64,000 nucleotides of DNA from Mansonella perstans (GCA_037074765.1 JBAMDO010000073.1:62001-126000), one strand, 5' to 3'. Numbered from the stretch's first letter, positions 40,900-54,830 are shown. The notes: a model not told the origin generated them from the letters alone. A program made the numbers and translations.

Positions 40900-43800
40900 A
40901 TCATTTCTGTAAATGGAAAGTGAATACATAAAATTAAATAATTAGGGCAGTGGGAAAAACAATGGACTAGCAAGTTTTACGAGTTGACAGAGTTTCAAAC
41001 ATTATTTATACTTTAACATTTTTACAATTTATTAAAATCTATTGTTTGGATCGCTTTTCCTTTGAAGGAAAAATTTTTAACTTTTTAATGTAATAATTAT
41101 AATTTTAAACTTTTTAATGATTTGAAAATTATTTATCAATGAAGTGTATAACATCAAAATAATTGAATTTGAAAATAAATGTGTATTTAGTGTAGTTAAT
41201 TCATATTATAAGGGAAAGAATTGATGATGAATAACAAAAGATGAAATTAATTGGACAAAAATGTGACAATATCGGATCGCTTTGTATATGGCAACGATTA
41301 GAGAACCTCTTGTTTCCCTGTGTGTATTTGACTGTTTATTATTTCAATAAATGCTTTTAGCTGAAACTTTTCAGGGACCGTTCGAGGAAAAAAAACGAAA
41401 TGAGAGAAGTATGTTGGCTATTCTTTATTATCGCTTTAGCACGATGCCTCTCAAGCCTCTTAAGTATTTCAAATCTTTTTAAGTAATCTCTTTATACCAC
41501 TATAAACTTTTCTTTGCTGTGTTTAGCTTAGTTGTTGCACTGGTAAATTCATTTATATCCTTGAAATTATCATCCTGACGTCTTAATATCAGTTCAACTG
41601 ATCACATTTCATAAAATTCAAGCATTTTGAGTTCTAATGATATGCAGAATAATTTCTTGTAGGTTTATTTTTGCAACTTTTTTTGAAAATTTGAAAATAA
41701 GACCAGCGAACTTTAAAATTTAATTTACAAGAAATTTTAAAATTTAATTTACAAAAATTGAAAAGCAAAGTGAAGGACGCCAAATTTGCATTGGTCTTTT
41801 TCCATTTCTCTTTCTTCTCTGGCATAAAGCATTAAACCAGCGGATATTTTTCAGTTCAAATGTATGGCATTTTTAGTTAATTCTAAAAAAATATGTTTCA
41901 TTTCTAACAAGAAAAAGAAAAATCAGTAATTGGCTACCTTAGATTGCTTTTTACTTTCTTATTGCTGAGAAAATTTTGATTAAAAAAAAATCATACAAAA
42001 GTCAGAAAATTGAAGAAAAATTGACAAATCAAAGTTTTTTCTGTTATATTGTTCACCTGAATTTAATTTTCACTGTAGGCTTGATTCCTAATAAGAGAAA
42101 GAAAAAGCACTGATTGGCTCCCAAAGTTCTCCCAATTTTTTATTTTTTCATATGCGCTGATTTTTGCTGTAATTCATCGCCCAAAGTTATCATAAAACCG
42201 AAGTTTCGTCTCTGCTGGAATGAAATACAATTATTTTTTGCGCAACTTTTTACTTTTAGCATTTTCAGTGATTTATCGTTTAAAAAAGTTTCCAGCAGAT
42301 ATATTCGTATTTGATTAGAAATTACTTTAAAAATCTAGCTTGTATATTTCATGAAGGATTTAATTTGCCGATTTTATGCAAAAAGCTTCAAATGAAATCT
42401 ATCGCTATTGTGATAAGACAATTACTATTTTGATAATATCTGCTGTTGTTGACGTTACAGTTACAATCACTTGAAGTAGATTCATATATGCATATGAAAA
42501 GCTTTCATTCATAAGAATCCTAACTTTCATTATCTCCGTTTCTTGCAAAAAATTGCAAAAAGTTTTGTAGTAGACAAGCAAATTCGAAACTTGGGTTGAT
42601 AAATTTGGCCAGAGAAAAAAGCCAGCAACTGGTTAATCTTATTCATATGTAATTTTGGTTGCTCCTAGCCGTCATCTCTAAAAGCCTATTATAAAATGGC
42701 TCCGAATGAGTAACTGATTTTTCAATTACAAATTTGGAATTGACTTTTTCCTATAAAATAGCGGTTAATAGTTCTTATTGAATAAAATAAGTCAAGAATT
42801 TGATTTCTTCGTAATTTTCTCCTATAAATCAATAATTCAGTAAAATAATAACATTGATTTCTGTGCTAACTCAAAAATTTCTATTTCCTAATAATGTGAT
42901 TAGATAAACAATTCCTAGACATTAGATCTTTAGCTAACTTTATTCATAAAGGCTTAAATTATTTTGTTTAATTTTGCTGTTCGTTTTTTTACTCCTTTGT
43001 GCTTTGAAATTTGGATACAAGTTTCAATCAGTTTTGGATCAAATCCAAATAGTGCTATCAGTCCTTATTATCATTTGATAATTTTGGGCAAAAAATACTC
43101 GTGACTATAATCTGATAGAACTTTGAGCTCAAAATCTCCTAAAATTAAATTTTGACTCAATTTTTGTGGCAAAGCAAAAAAGCTTATGGCAATTTAAGTT
43201 ATGATTTTTCCTTTCCACTTTGTCATTTCTAAGTTTAGTAAGCAAAAAGAAATGAGAAAGAATCATTTAGTTGTATAACTGTTTCAAGATATGAAATTTT
43301 TTTATTTTCATTAAGATTCACTAATTCAGGTACAATCATTTTTCGTTGACGATGATCGATACTATCAGCGGCGATTTGCTTGAAATTGAGTGATCTTTAC
43401 ACACTACATAGAATCATCCTTGTGTATAACAGATATTACAGATACTCTACTAAATTTAGTTAATGACTTTCCAAAAATTTTGAACAGTTCAACAAACGTC
43501 TCCTTCAATTCACTTGTAAAACATGGCTTCCCACTGTTTTTACGTCTTAATGACATTTTTTCTGACCAGTTTCATTTTCTGCAATAAAAACAAAAAATCA
43601 ATTTGCAATCGATGGAATTCTTATTGCTATCTTTTTTCTCTTCTTTGTTAGAAAAGCAATCCACTGAAAAACTATATAAGTTCACATCAAAATTTTCATC
43701 GTAATTCAATCGAAAGTTTTGCAAGCGATAGAAAAATTAGATGATTTAATAATCTTGACAGTTTTTTTTAGTTTTCAATTCATATAAGCTTTTTTTAAAG

Positions 43801-44840
43801 TTGTTAGAAATTAAAGAACTTCTGGAAATCCACGACCATCTTAATGAGCGTTCTGTTTTTACGTTATAATAGGAACAAAAGCCAGAAATAGTTACAATCA
43901 TCAACATGTCAATTTGTGCGAGGATCCATGATTAATCCTGCTAGTCATAAGAAGTCACTTCTTTGTCACAATTTCTGTTAGGCTTGCTTAATAGCAATCA
44001 TTTGCATTTATTTGGAAAATCTTTTTTCTCTGTTCCTTTCTGTAAATAGATATACTAAGACAGAATTTAAAAGAAATGTTAAATATAGACATTTTTAAGT
44101 TTTTCCATTTTCTTGTTTAAATTTTCCTTTATTTTATTTCTAATGTTTCACCTTTGGCTAAAAATTTAGTACGAGTAAAATTTCGAGTTGCTCTTTTTTA
44201 TGATTTGAATTCTTGCAAAAATAATTTTCATCATCTGTTGGCAGAAATAACAGCATCACAAAATTTAAAATGAGTTTAGTTTTTCAAAAGCTATTAAAAA
44301 CTGACAAGAAAAGGTGATTTGAAGTGGTTTTACAATGGAAAAAATGAAAAGCAAAAGATTTATCAGAAAAAAAAGTTATTAGAATCGGAGAATGCATAAT
44401 TTAGATGTATTTCTTTTTGGTTTTGCATATATCAAATCGAAAAAAAGTTTTCTTCCTCAGTTCTATAGAAATCATTCGATCACTTTATACATAAACATTA
44501 GAAGAAATGATTCGTCGAATGGTTTTCTGAGAGATAGCAATAAATTCGATAAGTAACAATAAGACAAAGATGTGCAAATCAATTCATCAACTATTTCTAT
44601 ATGTTATAGAGCTAGTCATAACTATGAAAGAAGAAATGAATATATATTAGAATTTAAGGGGCAAGTTCTCTGAAGGCAATTATTATTTCATTTTTCTAAT
44701 AGCAATGTTTAATGTTAATTACGTAGGCGTTTATCCAGTCAATTGATCAAATGAATCACTCCATTCAACGAGTAGCGCAAATGGCGCAATTATGTTTGTA
44801 CATCAGATGCACATTTGTGTTCAACAGCCGAAATGTGTTT
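40900..44840 (+). other. Gene-poor stretch
   Basis: No supported gene. It holds short duplications (around 41075-41130 and 41710-41760) and a diverged direct repeat of about 40 bases at 41906-41945 and 42086-42125. The open frame at 43390-43587 (65 codons) and a minus-strand one around 43240-43390 have some protein-like flavour but no convincing splice sites. Confidence 0.4.
41906..42125. repeat. Diverged direct repeat pair
   Basis: About 40 bases around AAGAAAAAGAAAAATCAGTA followed by ATTGGCT (41906-41945) recur at 42086-42125 with substitutions. Confidence 0.5.
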
Positions 44841-44853
44841 CAGTTGTTCCAAA

Positions 44854-47800
44854 ATGGGTGGTTCAAATCAAGTGATCCCCGCATTATTGCACCGGTTGAT
44901 GCACTATGCTCGCGAAACGCAGTACAATCTGCGATTTACTCGAAGTTTGACATTTTTCATTTTGTCAAATTTTCAAATTTTCAAGTACACAACATTTCTA
45001 TCAGTTGAAATTCCATTTTATTCTTCCTTTAAAACATTTATAAAATTTATGAGTTTATCTTAATGAGAGTTTTTTTTTTTTTTTTTTTTTTGTCCACACT
45101 TAATTATGATTAATGTTGATTTGTTAAACTTAGCCTTTTTTCTTTTCATTTCTGACAACATATCAGAGTAACTTCCATAAGTACGAAAAAATGAAAAAAT
45201 TAGTTTCATTAAAAAATGACGAAACATTGATAGAATCTAGAAAGAGAAAAACATTTGATAGAAAAGATATGCACACTTTTTCCTCTTAAATGAAAACATT
45301 TATTCATGCTTCTTAATAAGAGAAAAGTCATACCACTGAAGGAAGTGGGAAACTTTTTTCCCACCTTCGTTTAACGCATCAGTCCTTTGCTATTCTTTTG
45401 TTTTTCTAAATCCTCTTCATAGCATTGATTTTCTCTTAAAATGTTGATAACAAGCCTGATAACTTAAATTTGGGAAGTTATTCGACAAACATCTAAAAAA
45501 ACTAGTCAAATCAAGTTCCTTACCTTTATTGTGGATAGAGATTCAAATAAATTTATTCGTATTCCAATTCCATTTATTGCAAGAAATTATTGCTACATGA
45601 ATGTTGAAAATAAATCATCTTTCCTGAAATCTTTTCAATATCCGAGACTTGGATTTCCCTGTGATTTACCGGATGGTTCAAATAGCAGCAATTATGCTTT
45701 AATTCCTTTTACTTTTTATATTTGAACCGTTAATTTTGAACTATTTTTTTCTCAAACAATCTTTCTTTGAGTAATATACGACTAAGCCTCAAAGAGCAGA
45801 AAATTAGTTATATCCTTGCATTTGTAGCATTTGGAAACAGATGTTTTGTTTGCATAGGCTTCATTTAGGATAAGCTTCCTTCTCCGGAAGCATCTAACAA
45901 CACTCTTTTATTCTTATTGTAAATACTCTGGTAAAAACCCCTTCTTCCTGGCTACGGAGCGTTTTCTCACTTCTTTTCCATTGACAATTGTTATCAGATT
46001 TTATGCTTCGCATTTTCCCAAAATATCGGTTAGCATTTATCGCTCTAATTACTGCTTGTGAATTTGATAAATCATCTGAAAATTTCACTTAACTAATATC
46101 TATCCAGATGTTTCTACAGTTGTAGCATGTGAGTGAAATTTTTAAAAATCGAATGTCTTTTGGTCACACAAATGGGTCCTCTTACTTATCTCCCAGCAAT
46201 TTATTCATCTTCTTCTTTTAACTACTTGTATTTGATAACTGCACATTATAGCTCAGATGAATTGATATTTCGCTTTTAATTTCTTCAGTTTATTTTCAAT
46301 AAAATCAATTTTACTTCTTTTTCTTTTTATATTCTCTAATTTTTGACATTACTTTTTACATTATTTGATAAAATATATTCGTAAACTGCAAATGTTAATG
46401 TTGGAAGCATTGTATTGTATCTACGAACCGGTTGAAATAAAGCAAATGAGAAAGGAGAATTTCTTCTTCCCTTTCTCCTATATATCGTATTTCCCGTACT
46501 TTCAAGAGTTCTAAGGTGTAATCCGGATTGCGACCACTCATAGCTCTTTCCTTATTCATCCGCAGCATTCAAAAGAGCTTCTTATTATTTCTAAGTCACT
46601 TGCATTTCTCTTTAATTTATTGAAGTACTGATTACGGCTAGTTCGATATTCGCCATTTTAAATAATATTAAATGTCTATCAAATATCCATCTGCTTAACT
46701 TTCGAGCAGTTATTAATGTCATTGCACTTATCGATATATTTAATAAAAAAAGTGACAGGTTCATGAAGAAAGCCTGGTTTGCCTTTGACTAGCTTCTCAT
46801 AATTAGCCGATATTATTGAAAAAACTGTACTACAAAATTGTTTGGACCTAAAGCAAATAATTATGTCTTATTATTTCGTAAAAGTAAAAAGATTTATGTA
46901 AAAATGTCACAAATGAATTCAATTCAATATTTTAATTTATAGTTAGAACTTAGCAAATAAATTAGATTAGTTATATCTCAGGCAATTTTAAGGTTTCAGA
47001 AAGAATCTAACAATTTAATAAATAAATTTGATTTATTGTACAATTCCGTATCTTGTAATTGTAAATTATCCGACTAAAACTTCTAAGGAAGCAAATAAGC
47101 TGATTCATGACTTTTTACGTTTTTTGAATCTTTCGACCGGACTAACGAACTTGCTTAACTGGTGAGTTATTGCAAACAAGTTCAGTATATAAATAGACTC
47201 ATGAACCATTACTAGCTTTGACCTTTGCTTCTCATCTAGATATCCCCTACATTTTTCTCTTGCTTTGCTCAAAAAGACCGATTTCCATTATATCCTGAAT
47301 TTGGTTGTACAATTATTTCCACCACACTGAATTGCAATCTTATACTAATATCAATGCAAATACGTCAATTTATCGTTTGCATTAAATTCAATTGACCTAC
47401 TACTCGGTCGTTTAAAGACAAGAATCACTCCCACACTTTTAAACACTACATTCCCTTAAGCAATGCAATGATTGACACTGCTATCCTGCTTGGTATTATC
47501 CAGCAATTTAAGGAAAGCGATAATTTCATTGCAATTCAGATTATCTGTCGAATTATCTTCTCCCTTTAACCGCAATGAAGTAATTAGAAATGATGAAATT
47601 TGCAGAATGTAATGAGTAGCAATTATTATCACTGCTGTCCGTTTCAATTTGAATAAAACAACCCTATTTACTGCATTGTTACGGATACGGTTTATGATAA
47701 CTAAGCAGTAATTCATATATTTCCTAATTGTCTACGTCTGCTGTAAATGAATATGCACTTGCAATTTGCTCAGAAGTGCTTTGTAATAAACCAAGTTAGC

Positions 47801-50800
47801 CGTCAGTTTGATTTCTGTTTAATAAAAGAATAAGCAGAGTTTATGCATTTAACTGAATATACCATCTTTATCAGGATTAGGTTGACGAAACTTTTCGTTT
47901 GTTGTACTATATTCAAAATTATCAATGATACATCTTGACTATGACCTGAAAGATACTTTATACTTTTAATAAATCAATCTTCTAAGCGAATACATTCTAA
48001 GCAAGCTTCTAGACTTCCTCCTTTAACAGCGTTTTCAACTTAGAACTAATAAAATTGCAATTTTGCTATCATAATTTGAGGAAGTCTAGAAATCTGCTTG
48101 ATTAGTCTTCGTGATTAATTTTCTGATTAATTTTCAAAACAAACTTATCATCTTATGATGAATGAGAAAGAAAATAAGAAATAAAATGCTTGCTGTTCAG
48201 CAATGAATACATTGTCAAGGATTTTCAACATGCTCCAACTCATTAATTTAACTCATTGGTTCTCCCGTGATGATTGCAGTAACTGGATCAGGAAAAGTCC
48301 ATTTCTCTTATGATTTCCAACTTTAGATTCTAAATTTTCTTCCGCGACATCATAGTTTGCGTCGAAATGTCTCAGTTGTCCCATTGCTACAAATAGTTAA
48401 ATCTATATTAAGACAAAATTCGTCCATAATTTATTAGAGTGGAAAATTTTGTATTTATAAAAATTACACAAAATGCGTCTTTTTGGAAGAATATATAAAT
48501 CTTTTAGACTTGAGCCATGTGCTTCAGGGATTTGGAAAAACAAGAAGAATTATAAAAACTCAGAAGGAGAAGCGAAATATCTGAATGGCATTTTTTTTTT
48601 CAACCATCGTACTAAAAGCTTCGGAAGCATTTCTTATTAGTTTATATCAGCAAGATATATCCAAGCAAATTAAGTTTCTGATATATTAGACTATTTTAAT
48701 GAGGATGCTAAAGTAGAACGATATCCGATATGCTGTTATGTCTTCAGCAGCAGCACGTGATCATTGCATTTGAGTTCTCAAACTCTGTTAGTATTTCGAA
48801 ATTCATTAAGCATTTATTTTTATCACATAGCCTTTACTTTCATATTTACGAATTTGAATTAATGTCATCTAATTTTCTCTTTTTTCTTTTCATATTTCTT
48901 AAAATCATTTGAAAATAACGAATGCCGTCATTCTTATCACTTTGTCTTTCACCATACTCATTCGCTTATCATAATTAAGTGTCACCTCTTTTATCAGACA
49001 ATACTTACAAATCCTTCCTTTGCTTGAGCTTTCAAAGCCATTTATTATAACGCATCTTACTTATCACTGTCTCCTCAAAACATAAATTTTTTTTTGCCAT
49101 ATTTATGATGGGAAATGAGATTCAATCATTTTACATTGAGTTAGCGACAGTTTAATCAGTTTTATTCTCCATTAATTTCCGTCCAATTTCAATTTGTCCT
49201 TTCGATGCTTATTTGAATGGTCCTGAAATGGTTCAAGTTGTTGACAATTTGGCAGGTAAATAAATGCAGTAAAGGTAAAAAATTTTAACCTGTTTTGAAT
49301 AAATTCCAATTTGATTTCAAGACTCCTTTCAAGTTTTTCAAGACTTTGAGATTTCAAGATAAATTTTAAGACAGCAGATATCATGCCATCCGCCTCTTCT
49401 GAAGTTCTTAATTAAGTGAAAATGAAAGTGAAAGCAAATCTGTTGATTGAGATTATTAGACTGAGGTTAAAAGTTCTTATTTTTCAATAATTGTGCACGA
49501 AGGTAATAGCAAAAAGCATCTCAAAATTCTCTCTTTTATCTCAAATTTCAAATTTATCTTTCGAAATTTTCAGTCACACATTTTGAAATTTATGGGAAAA
49601 AATTCTTCGCAAGCTCCATTCCCTTTCGAAGATCAATTCATCGATGTGTGTCTTTTTTGCTTATATTCCAGCTCCTTTTCTCTTTGTTGCGCTTTTCCCT
49701 GTTTTTAATGTCCCAATTGCATGGCTGCTTTAAAGGCTTTCCATATGAAATTTTGAAAGTAAAATGTATGATAACATACAATTACACATTTTAATTACTA
49801 TATCACTTCGAAGAAGATTTAAAAACCAACAATTTCGTTTTGAATCGAAATTAGAAAATTAAAATTATCATTTCTCAGTTGCTCAGATGTCTACCACGCA
49901 AATAATTAATGCATATGGTATGTTTGCCCAGTTCGTGACCATATCTTATATATATATATATATTGGTATTTGAACATTTATTTGAATTGGTTAAAATGAA
50001 TGAAATAGTGTGTAATTTATACATTTCCCAATGTTTAGAATGAATTTTTTAGAATGAAAAAGAATTTTTTCTGAAGATTCGAAATTTATGAGTGGCAATT
50101 GCTTGGCATGTCCATTCAAAATTAAGTGTAATATGCATTAAAACGGAAACGCATGGAAATTTTTTGCATTCATTTTTGAAGCAATAAATCAATGTAAGAC
50201 TGAGAATTAGTTTTGAAGCTTTTCAAATTTCTCTGTTCATTTAGAAATGAATAAAGTTTTACTTATTTATTAGAGAGTGACCTCGGTGATCTCGGCTTTA
50301 CTACTTGTTTACAGTAATGGAATCAAATGAATCGTCTGAAATAATGAAGTGGGAGGCGAACATTCAACCACCAACAATTGATGAACTGCGCAGATATACA
50401 AAGAATTTGTTCAGTTGCAAGTATATCAAATATATGTACTCAAAGTTTAAAAATGTCCGTTTTTCTATTCATTAGATAACTGCTTTTAAAATCCTAAATG
50501 AACTTTAAATAATAGGAAGCCAGTAGTATAACAGAATATCTTAACATAAAGAAGGCTAGGTGTAATAGAGTAATCGAAAGTAAAAAAAGTTAGACTAACA
50601 ATGTTTTAGACAGAAAAAGTTACGGAGGTGTCACGAAACTCGCGTTGGAATGTAAATTGATATGCTATAATGAAACAGTTTAATTGTGATTTTATAATTG
50701 TTTTCGCAGATAAATATATTTTCAATATGCTCAATAACCAGGAAATCGATGCAGGAATGTCCGAAAGGTAGAATGCGCATAGCTAAATTTAAGAAAATGT

Positions 50801-52814
50801 TTGGTTCCTGTTTTCCATCGTGTCTCGATGACGAATATATCCTGAGGCTGTTCAAAGCGTTCGCTAATGGCAAAGAGGAAATGACTTTTCAGGTGCAAAA
50901 CTTATTCTGTTTTAAATTTGCATGGGTAAAATTAAAATATAATTTATAATTTATTTAAGCAATTTAATAAAATAATTTATTTAAGCCAATGTTTCATTAG
51001 CAGAAAGAGTTTAGCATAACAAAAATGCCGTCATTTTAATAATATCAAAATTAACAATAAGAGTAATGAACTGATTGTTCTTAAATTGATCGCTTGGTCA
51101 ACATTTGATTGCTTTGAAGATCACTGAAATCGAAAGACAGTAAGCATCTACAGAATTATCGATTTAATTAAGTTGATATCTTTTTTATGTTATTGAACTT
51201 TGTTGATTTATATTGAATCCATTTACAACTAAATATGTCCTGCACATTTTAATCATCACTTTATATTTCTAACTTACTATTGCCCCATAAATATCTTCCT
51301 TCGACTATGGAAATAACATTAGCAAGGGCAAAATCGTTAACTTCGTTGGCGCAGTCTAAGCAAATGTCGATCAAAAATGCTTATATGATTCAGTGATTTG
51401 GGCTACGGAGTTTTGCCTCAGCCTCCAAATTCATCTGTTTACTTTCTTAGTTAGCTGGACAAACGTAAAGGCTATAAAGTAACAATCAGCTAAGTACAGA
51501 AAAAAGTAGCCGATCCCAATACTTTGGTTTCTTTGCTGCGGTAGTGAACAAATTTATTTCTTGCTGTTTTTTTCTTTGATTAGCTTTAATCGAAAGTTTA
51601 AATTCGAAATGCACTTATTTTTGCACGAAGTGATTCCGTAACGCTGCTAAGTAGTTGTGTTATTTAAAAAAGTGTTGCAAAAATGACTGATGCAAGGTTT
51701 AATATGCTTTGGTTTTCTGATAAATTAAGAAAAAAATCAATGAGATTTTAAAAAAAGAGAAGTCTTTTAAAAAATGTCATTTACTGTTTAGGATCTCATG
51801 GGATCAATGGCATTACTCTGTTTGCCAACACCGGAAACAAATGCAATATGGACGATACGGATGATCAAGGGCTCCGATGTTGAAGCCATTACTGAAGCAG
51901 TATGAGCTTTTCATTTTTAGAATTTCTGATTAAGAGTCGCACTTTTGATAAGGTTAATAATCTGAGGTGCGAAATTAAATTCGATCTTACCATTAACCTT
52001 ATCTTGGTACAAGTTTTGATTCTTACTTTTTCAACTATTCCATCTTTCTTCCGTTGTTTTAAACTTTTCCGAAAGTTTTATCATTTTTAATTGAATGTAT
52101 TTTGCAACTGAGATGTAATTATCTGCTTTTGTACTCATTCATATCTAATTTCATTTGACCTGATTTTTTCATTCAGGATCTGGTATCTTTTGTGAAATCG
52201 GTTTTCCGAATAGCAGTGCTTGAAAAATCAAAGGGTAAAAAAGCACCTGATTGTGGCTTTCACATGATCGACACGGCTCTGCAAAATGCTGCTATCCATC
52301 GCTCTCAAGAAACATTCAAGGTATTACTACTCTTGCTATAATATTCACTAATTAATTGAATACAATAAGAAGCAACCGAATCAAAATTTTAAATGCTATA
52401 TAAGTTATGATATTGGTGACAACTGGATAGTTCCGAAACAATGTGATAGCCTTGTGACCAACCAATTACAGGCATTGGACAAGAATGGCAATGGTTATAT
52501 CCGCAAGTCTGACTTTATCGACTTTTTTCAGGTTCATCTTTAGCATGCTATCCCAAGCGGTCTCGAGACAGTATGTATGCCAAGTGTAGCTTTTTCATCA
52601 CTTCTCTCTCCGCTAAATTTATTCACCAAATCTTTGCTAGAAAAACTTGTGAAAGACATGATGAGATGAGAGAAATCTCGGCAAAAATTCGAAGATTAAT
52701 CTTTTTAATTCGAAATGATTAACAAAAAGCTGATTTTAAATGAAATCCTTTTATTTTATTTTCCAGCAAAATGGTTATTTGGACCCATTTTTCGTGAGCT
52801 TAGAAGTACAGTAA
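44854..52814 (+). CDS. Divergent neuronal calcium sensor / recoverin-like EF-hand protein
   Basis: Firm exons: 50317-50420, 50742-50892, 51792-51899, 52177-52320, 52472-52531, 52767-52814, all in phase, 204 aa from the ATG at 50317. A possible first exon, 44854-44944 (MGGSNQVIPALLHRLMHYAR), also joins in phase across a 5.4 kb intron (235 aa); it has its own acceptor (GTGTTTCAG, ending 44843). Otherwise ACAG at 50311-50314 is the trans-splice site. The family fit rests on IDELRRYTKNL and KSMQECPKGRMRIAKFKKMF, the NCS/GCAP first EF-hand with its CPxG variation, and on the 200-residue length. Members are cytosolic calcium switches. EF2 (LFKAFANGKEEMTF) is shortened, EF3 lacks acidic ligands, and only EF4 has a near-canonical loop, DKNGNGYIRKSD (172-183), with Asp instead of Glu at position 12. 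Q6 does not fit the N-myristoylation consensus. Confidence 0.8.
45095..50310 (+). other. Long intron or 5' flank of the calcium-sensor gene
   Basis: About 5.2 kb with no supported coding exon. It contains an imperfect inverted repeat at 48003-48097 and many AT-rich runs. Open frames at 45531-45725 (plus) and 47456-47716 (minus, with one hydrophobic stretch) are likely chance. If 44854-44944 is the true first exon, this is an intron. Confidence 0.45.
48003..48097. repeat. Imperfect inverted repeat, 14-bp perfect core
   Basis: TTCTAGACTTCCTC (48007-48020) and its exact complement (48078-48091); the pairing extends outward with a small bulge. The spacer is 57 bases. Confidence 0.7.
51334..51467 (+). 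repeat. Decayed dispersed repeat, copy 2
   Basis: Plus-strand counterpart of 24192-24325, here inside the third intron (50893-51791) of the calcium-sensor gene. Similar length, moderate divergence, opposite orientation. Confidence 0.7.
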
Positions 52815-54578
52815 TACAGCGTGGTTAGAAAAAAAGACGATTTAATTTGTGATCTGTCGAAAGTTATTATTAACAAAATGTGAAATAGGGGAACGAAACA
52901 TTTTATCTTTGTACAAACGTCCTTTTCATTGTTATTAACAGAAAAGAGATAAATGGTTAAAGATTTCTCAGATTTTTCAAATTCCATTCGTATTAGTGAG
53001 CTCTTAATGAAATGATGTGGCCAAATCTAGTAGACTATCAGATTTTCGGTAAATACACATATCGGATACGTGTTAGGAATACTCCCATAGGCATATCGTG
53101 TCGCAGAATTAATGTGGCAGTTAGATATACATGGAATTGGTCGAATTTAGCTCAGTTGAAAATGTTTTAATTTAATGATATTTGCAAATGAACTCGTTTA
53201 TGATGTCCATATGTAATATTTGAAAATGAATATATGAGACTTTTAGAATAGAAAATACAAATTTAGCTTTTTGAGATTGAGAAGAAAATCTTAAATTCTG
53301 ATCGGACTAGGAATTTGAAGGTAATTCATAAAATAATTATGCTTCGAGAGAAAATGTGACGAATTTACATGAAAAAATCTAAATGTGCAATGAAAGAAAT
53401 TTGGTCAGCAAAAAATTTTCTTGAAGTGTAATTCGACTGAAAATGCTCTTTTAGGCTAAAGATTTACTCGCTTCTTTACCACTGAATGTTGCCCATTGAA
53501 GTGACCGCCGTCGAATGGATTTACAAAATTATGCGTTAAGCATTTCATAGATATATGTATGTGTGTGTGTATGCATGTGTGTATGTATGTATGTGTGTAT
53601 GTATGTATGTGTGTGTGTGCGTGTGTGTGTGTGTGCATGATCATTTTGATTTTCAAATTTTATTCCTAAAATGATATGAAAAAACAAAAAGAGGAATAAG
53701 AAGGAGAGAAGATCCGAAACGGTACCACACTGAATGCATCATGTGATGTTAAATGAAGTTAAATCTATAATGTTAAATATGATGTTAAATGCATATGAAT
53801 AACTGATATTTAAAATATGTTATTCTAGAGTATAGCAATATTCCTAGATGAATATGCGAAAGATGATCTCTTCTCTCTAAATATCCCTTCTACACCAGCT
53901 TCTAGAAATAAGCGTCGTATAGATAATTTACAACGCAAAAAAGAATGTTGTTTACAGACATATGAAATCTCATTATCCCTTATCTGATGTCTTGAAAAAG
54001 AAAATGAATAGACTAATGGAATTTTCGAATCAAGCTTCTTGAAAGTATGAAATGCTATAAAGTACAAAATGTACCCTTACACAAAGAATTATGGATGAAT
54101 ATAACTATACATTGTTTACATGCTTAATCATACAATTCTATTAATTGACAATTTATGAAAATATCAAAAAAGCTATCAGCTATCAGACAAGAAACTATAC
54201 AAAATCATCAGGCATATTACCATAAATGAGTCGCACATCACAATTGATTATTTTACATTTACATAGTATTATGACGACTAAAGGTACGAAATATAGCACG
54301 ATACTCCATCGATAGAGCAGGTAAGACCACAAATTATATAATGATATTTGCTGATAACTTTCCATTACTGAAATATATTACCAATTAATTAAATTATAAA
54401 CTTCTCAATGTAATTATTCCGATGCACTTACTGCTTCCATTAGAACCTGACTGCATTTGCATCAAATCCATTTTCCCCATTTTTATATAAAAAATTTTAT
54501 TTGTTCTTTTATGATTTGAATTTCCAACTTTTTCCTACTCTGTTAATAAGGATCAACGAAATGACTGTAAACAGTCTA
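52815..54578 (+). other. Spacer after the calcium-sensor gene
   Basis: No supported gene; it contains the TG microsatellite. The minus-strand frame at 53825-54067 has no splice or start context. Confidence 0.4.
53554..53637. repeat. TG/TATG microsatellite
   Basis: Mixed TATG and TG repeats over about 84 bases. The minus-strand open frame here (poly His-Thr) is just this repeat translated. Confidence 0.9.
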
Positions 54579-54584
54579 TTTATT
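54579..54584 (-). terminator. Polyadenylation signal of the small secreted-protein candidate
   Basis: AATAAA on the minus strand about 30 bases past the stop codon. Confidence 0.4.
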
Positions 54585-54611
54585 CGAAGTATACCGAGAT
54601 TAATCATAAAT

Positions 54612-54830
54612 TTACACTAAAGAATTAAGGCAATCAAAGAAATAACCAGAAACGGAGTGACTCGGGATTAAATTTTTGACTTCCGGAGAAGAGAATAGAA
54701 CTGAAGTGGCTCTATAGTCGCATTTATTAGCATCATTACAAACTGGTTGTGCATTATTAGCATCAGCCATATACAACATATCATTGGTTATCATAGGTAA
54801 CAGCAACGATAACGTGAAGCATCGAAACAT
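54612..54830 (-). CDS. Candidate small secreted protein, 72 aa, single exon
   Basis: Unrecognised. Starts MFRCFTLSLLLPMITNDM, a short hydrophobic leader that could be a signal peptide, with possible cleavage near ADANNA-QPVC. The mature part would have three cysteines (C31, C37, C67). Two independent signals support a real gene: a strong acceptor (TTTTCATTGCAG, ending at 54836) a few bases before the ATG, and AATAAA at 54584-54579 about 30 bases after the stop. It could be a trans-spliced intronless gene or the last exon of a longer gene, in which case the leader reading is wrong. No neighbour suggests a function. Confidence 0.45.
   Translation of the reverse strand: MFRCFTLSLLLPMITNDMLYMADANNAQPVCNDANKCDYRATSVLFSSPEVKNLIPSHSVSGYFFDCLNSLV

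Noticed and set aside
43240..43587. Plus and minus frames with protein-like composition
   Set aside because: Both strands look equally plausible and neither has good splice sites, so neither is called.
45531..47716. Frames at 45531-45725 and 47456-47716
   Set aside because: No splice context; competing open frames overlap the first, and the second has only one hydrophobic stretch to recommend it.
53456..53656. His/Thr-repeat minus-strand frame
   Set aside because: It is a TG microsatellite read in translation.
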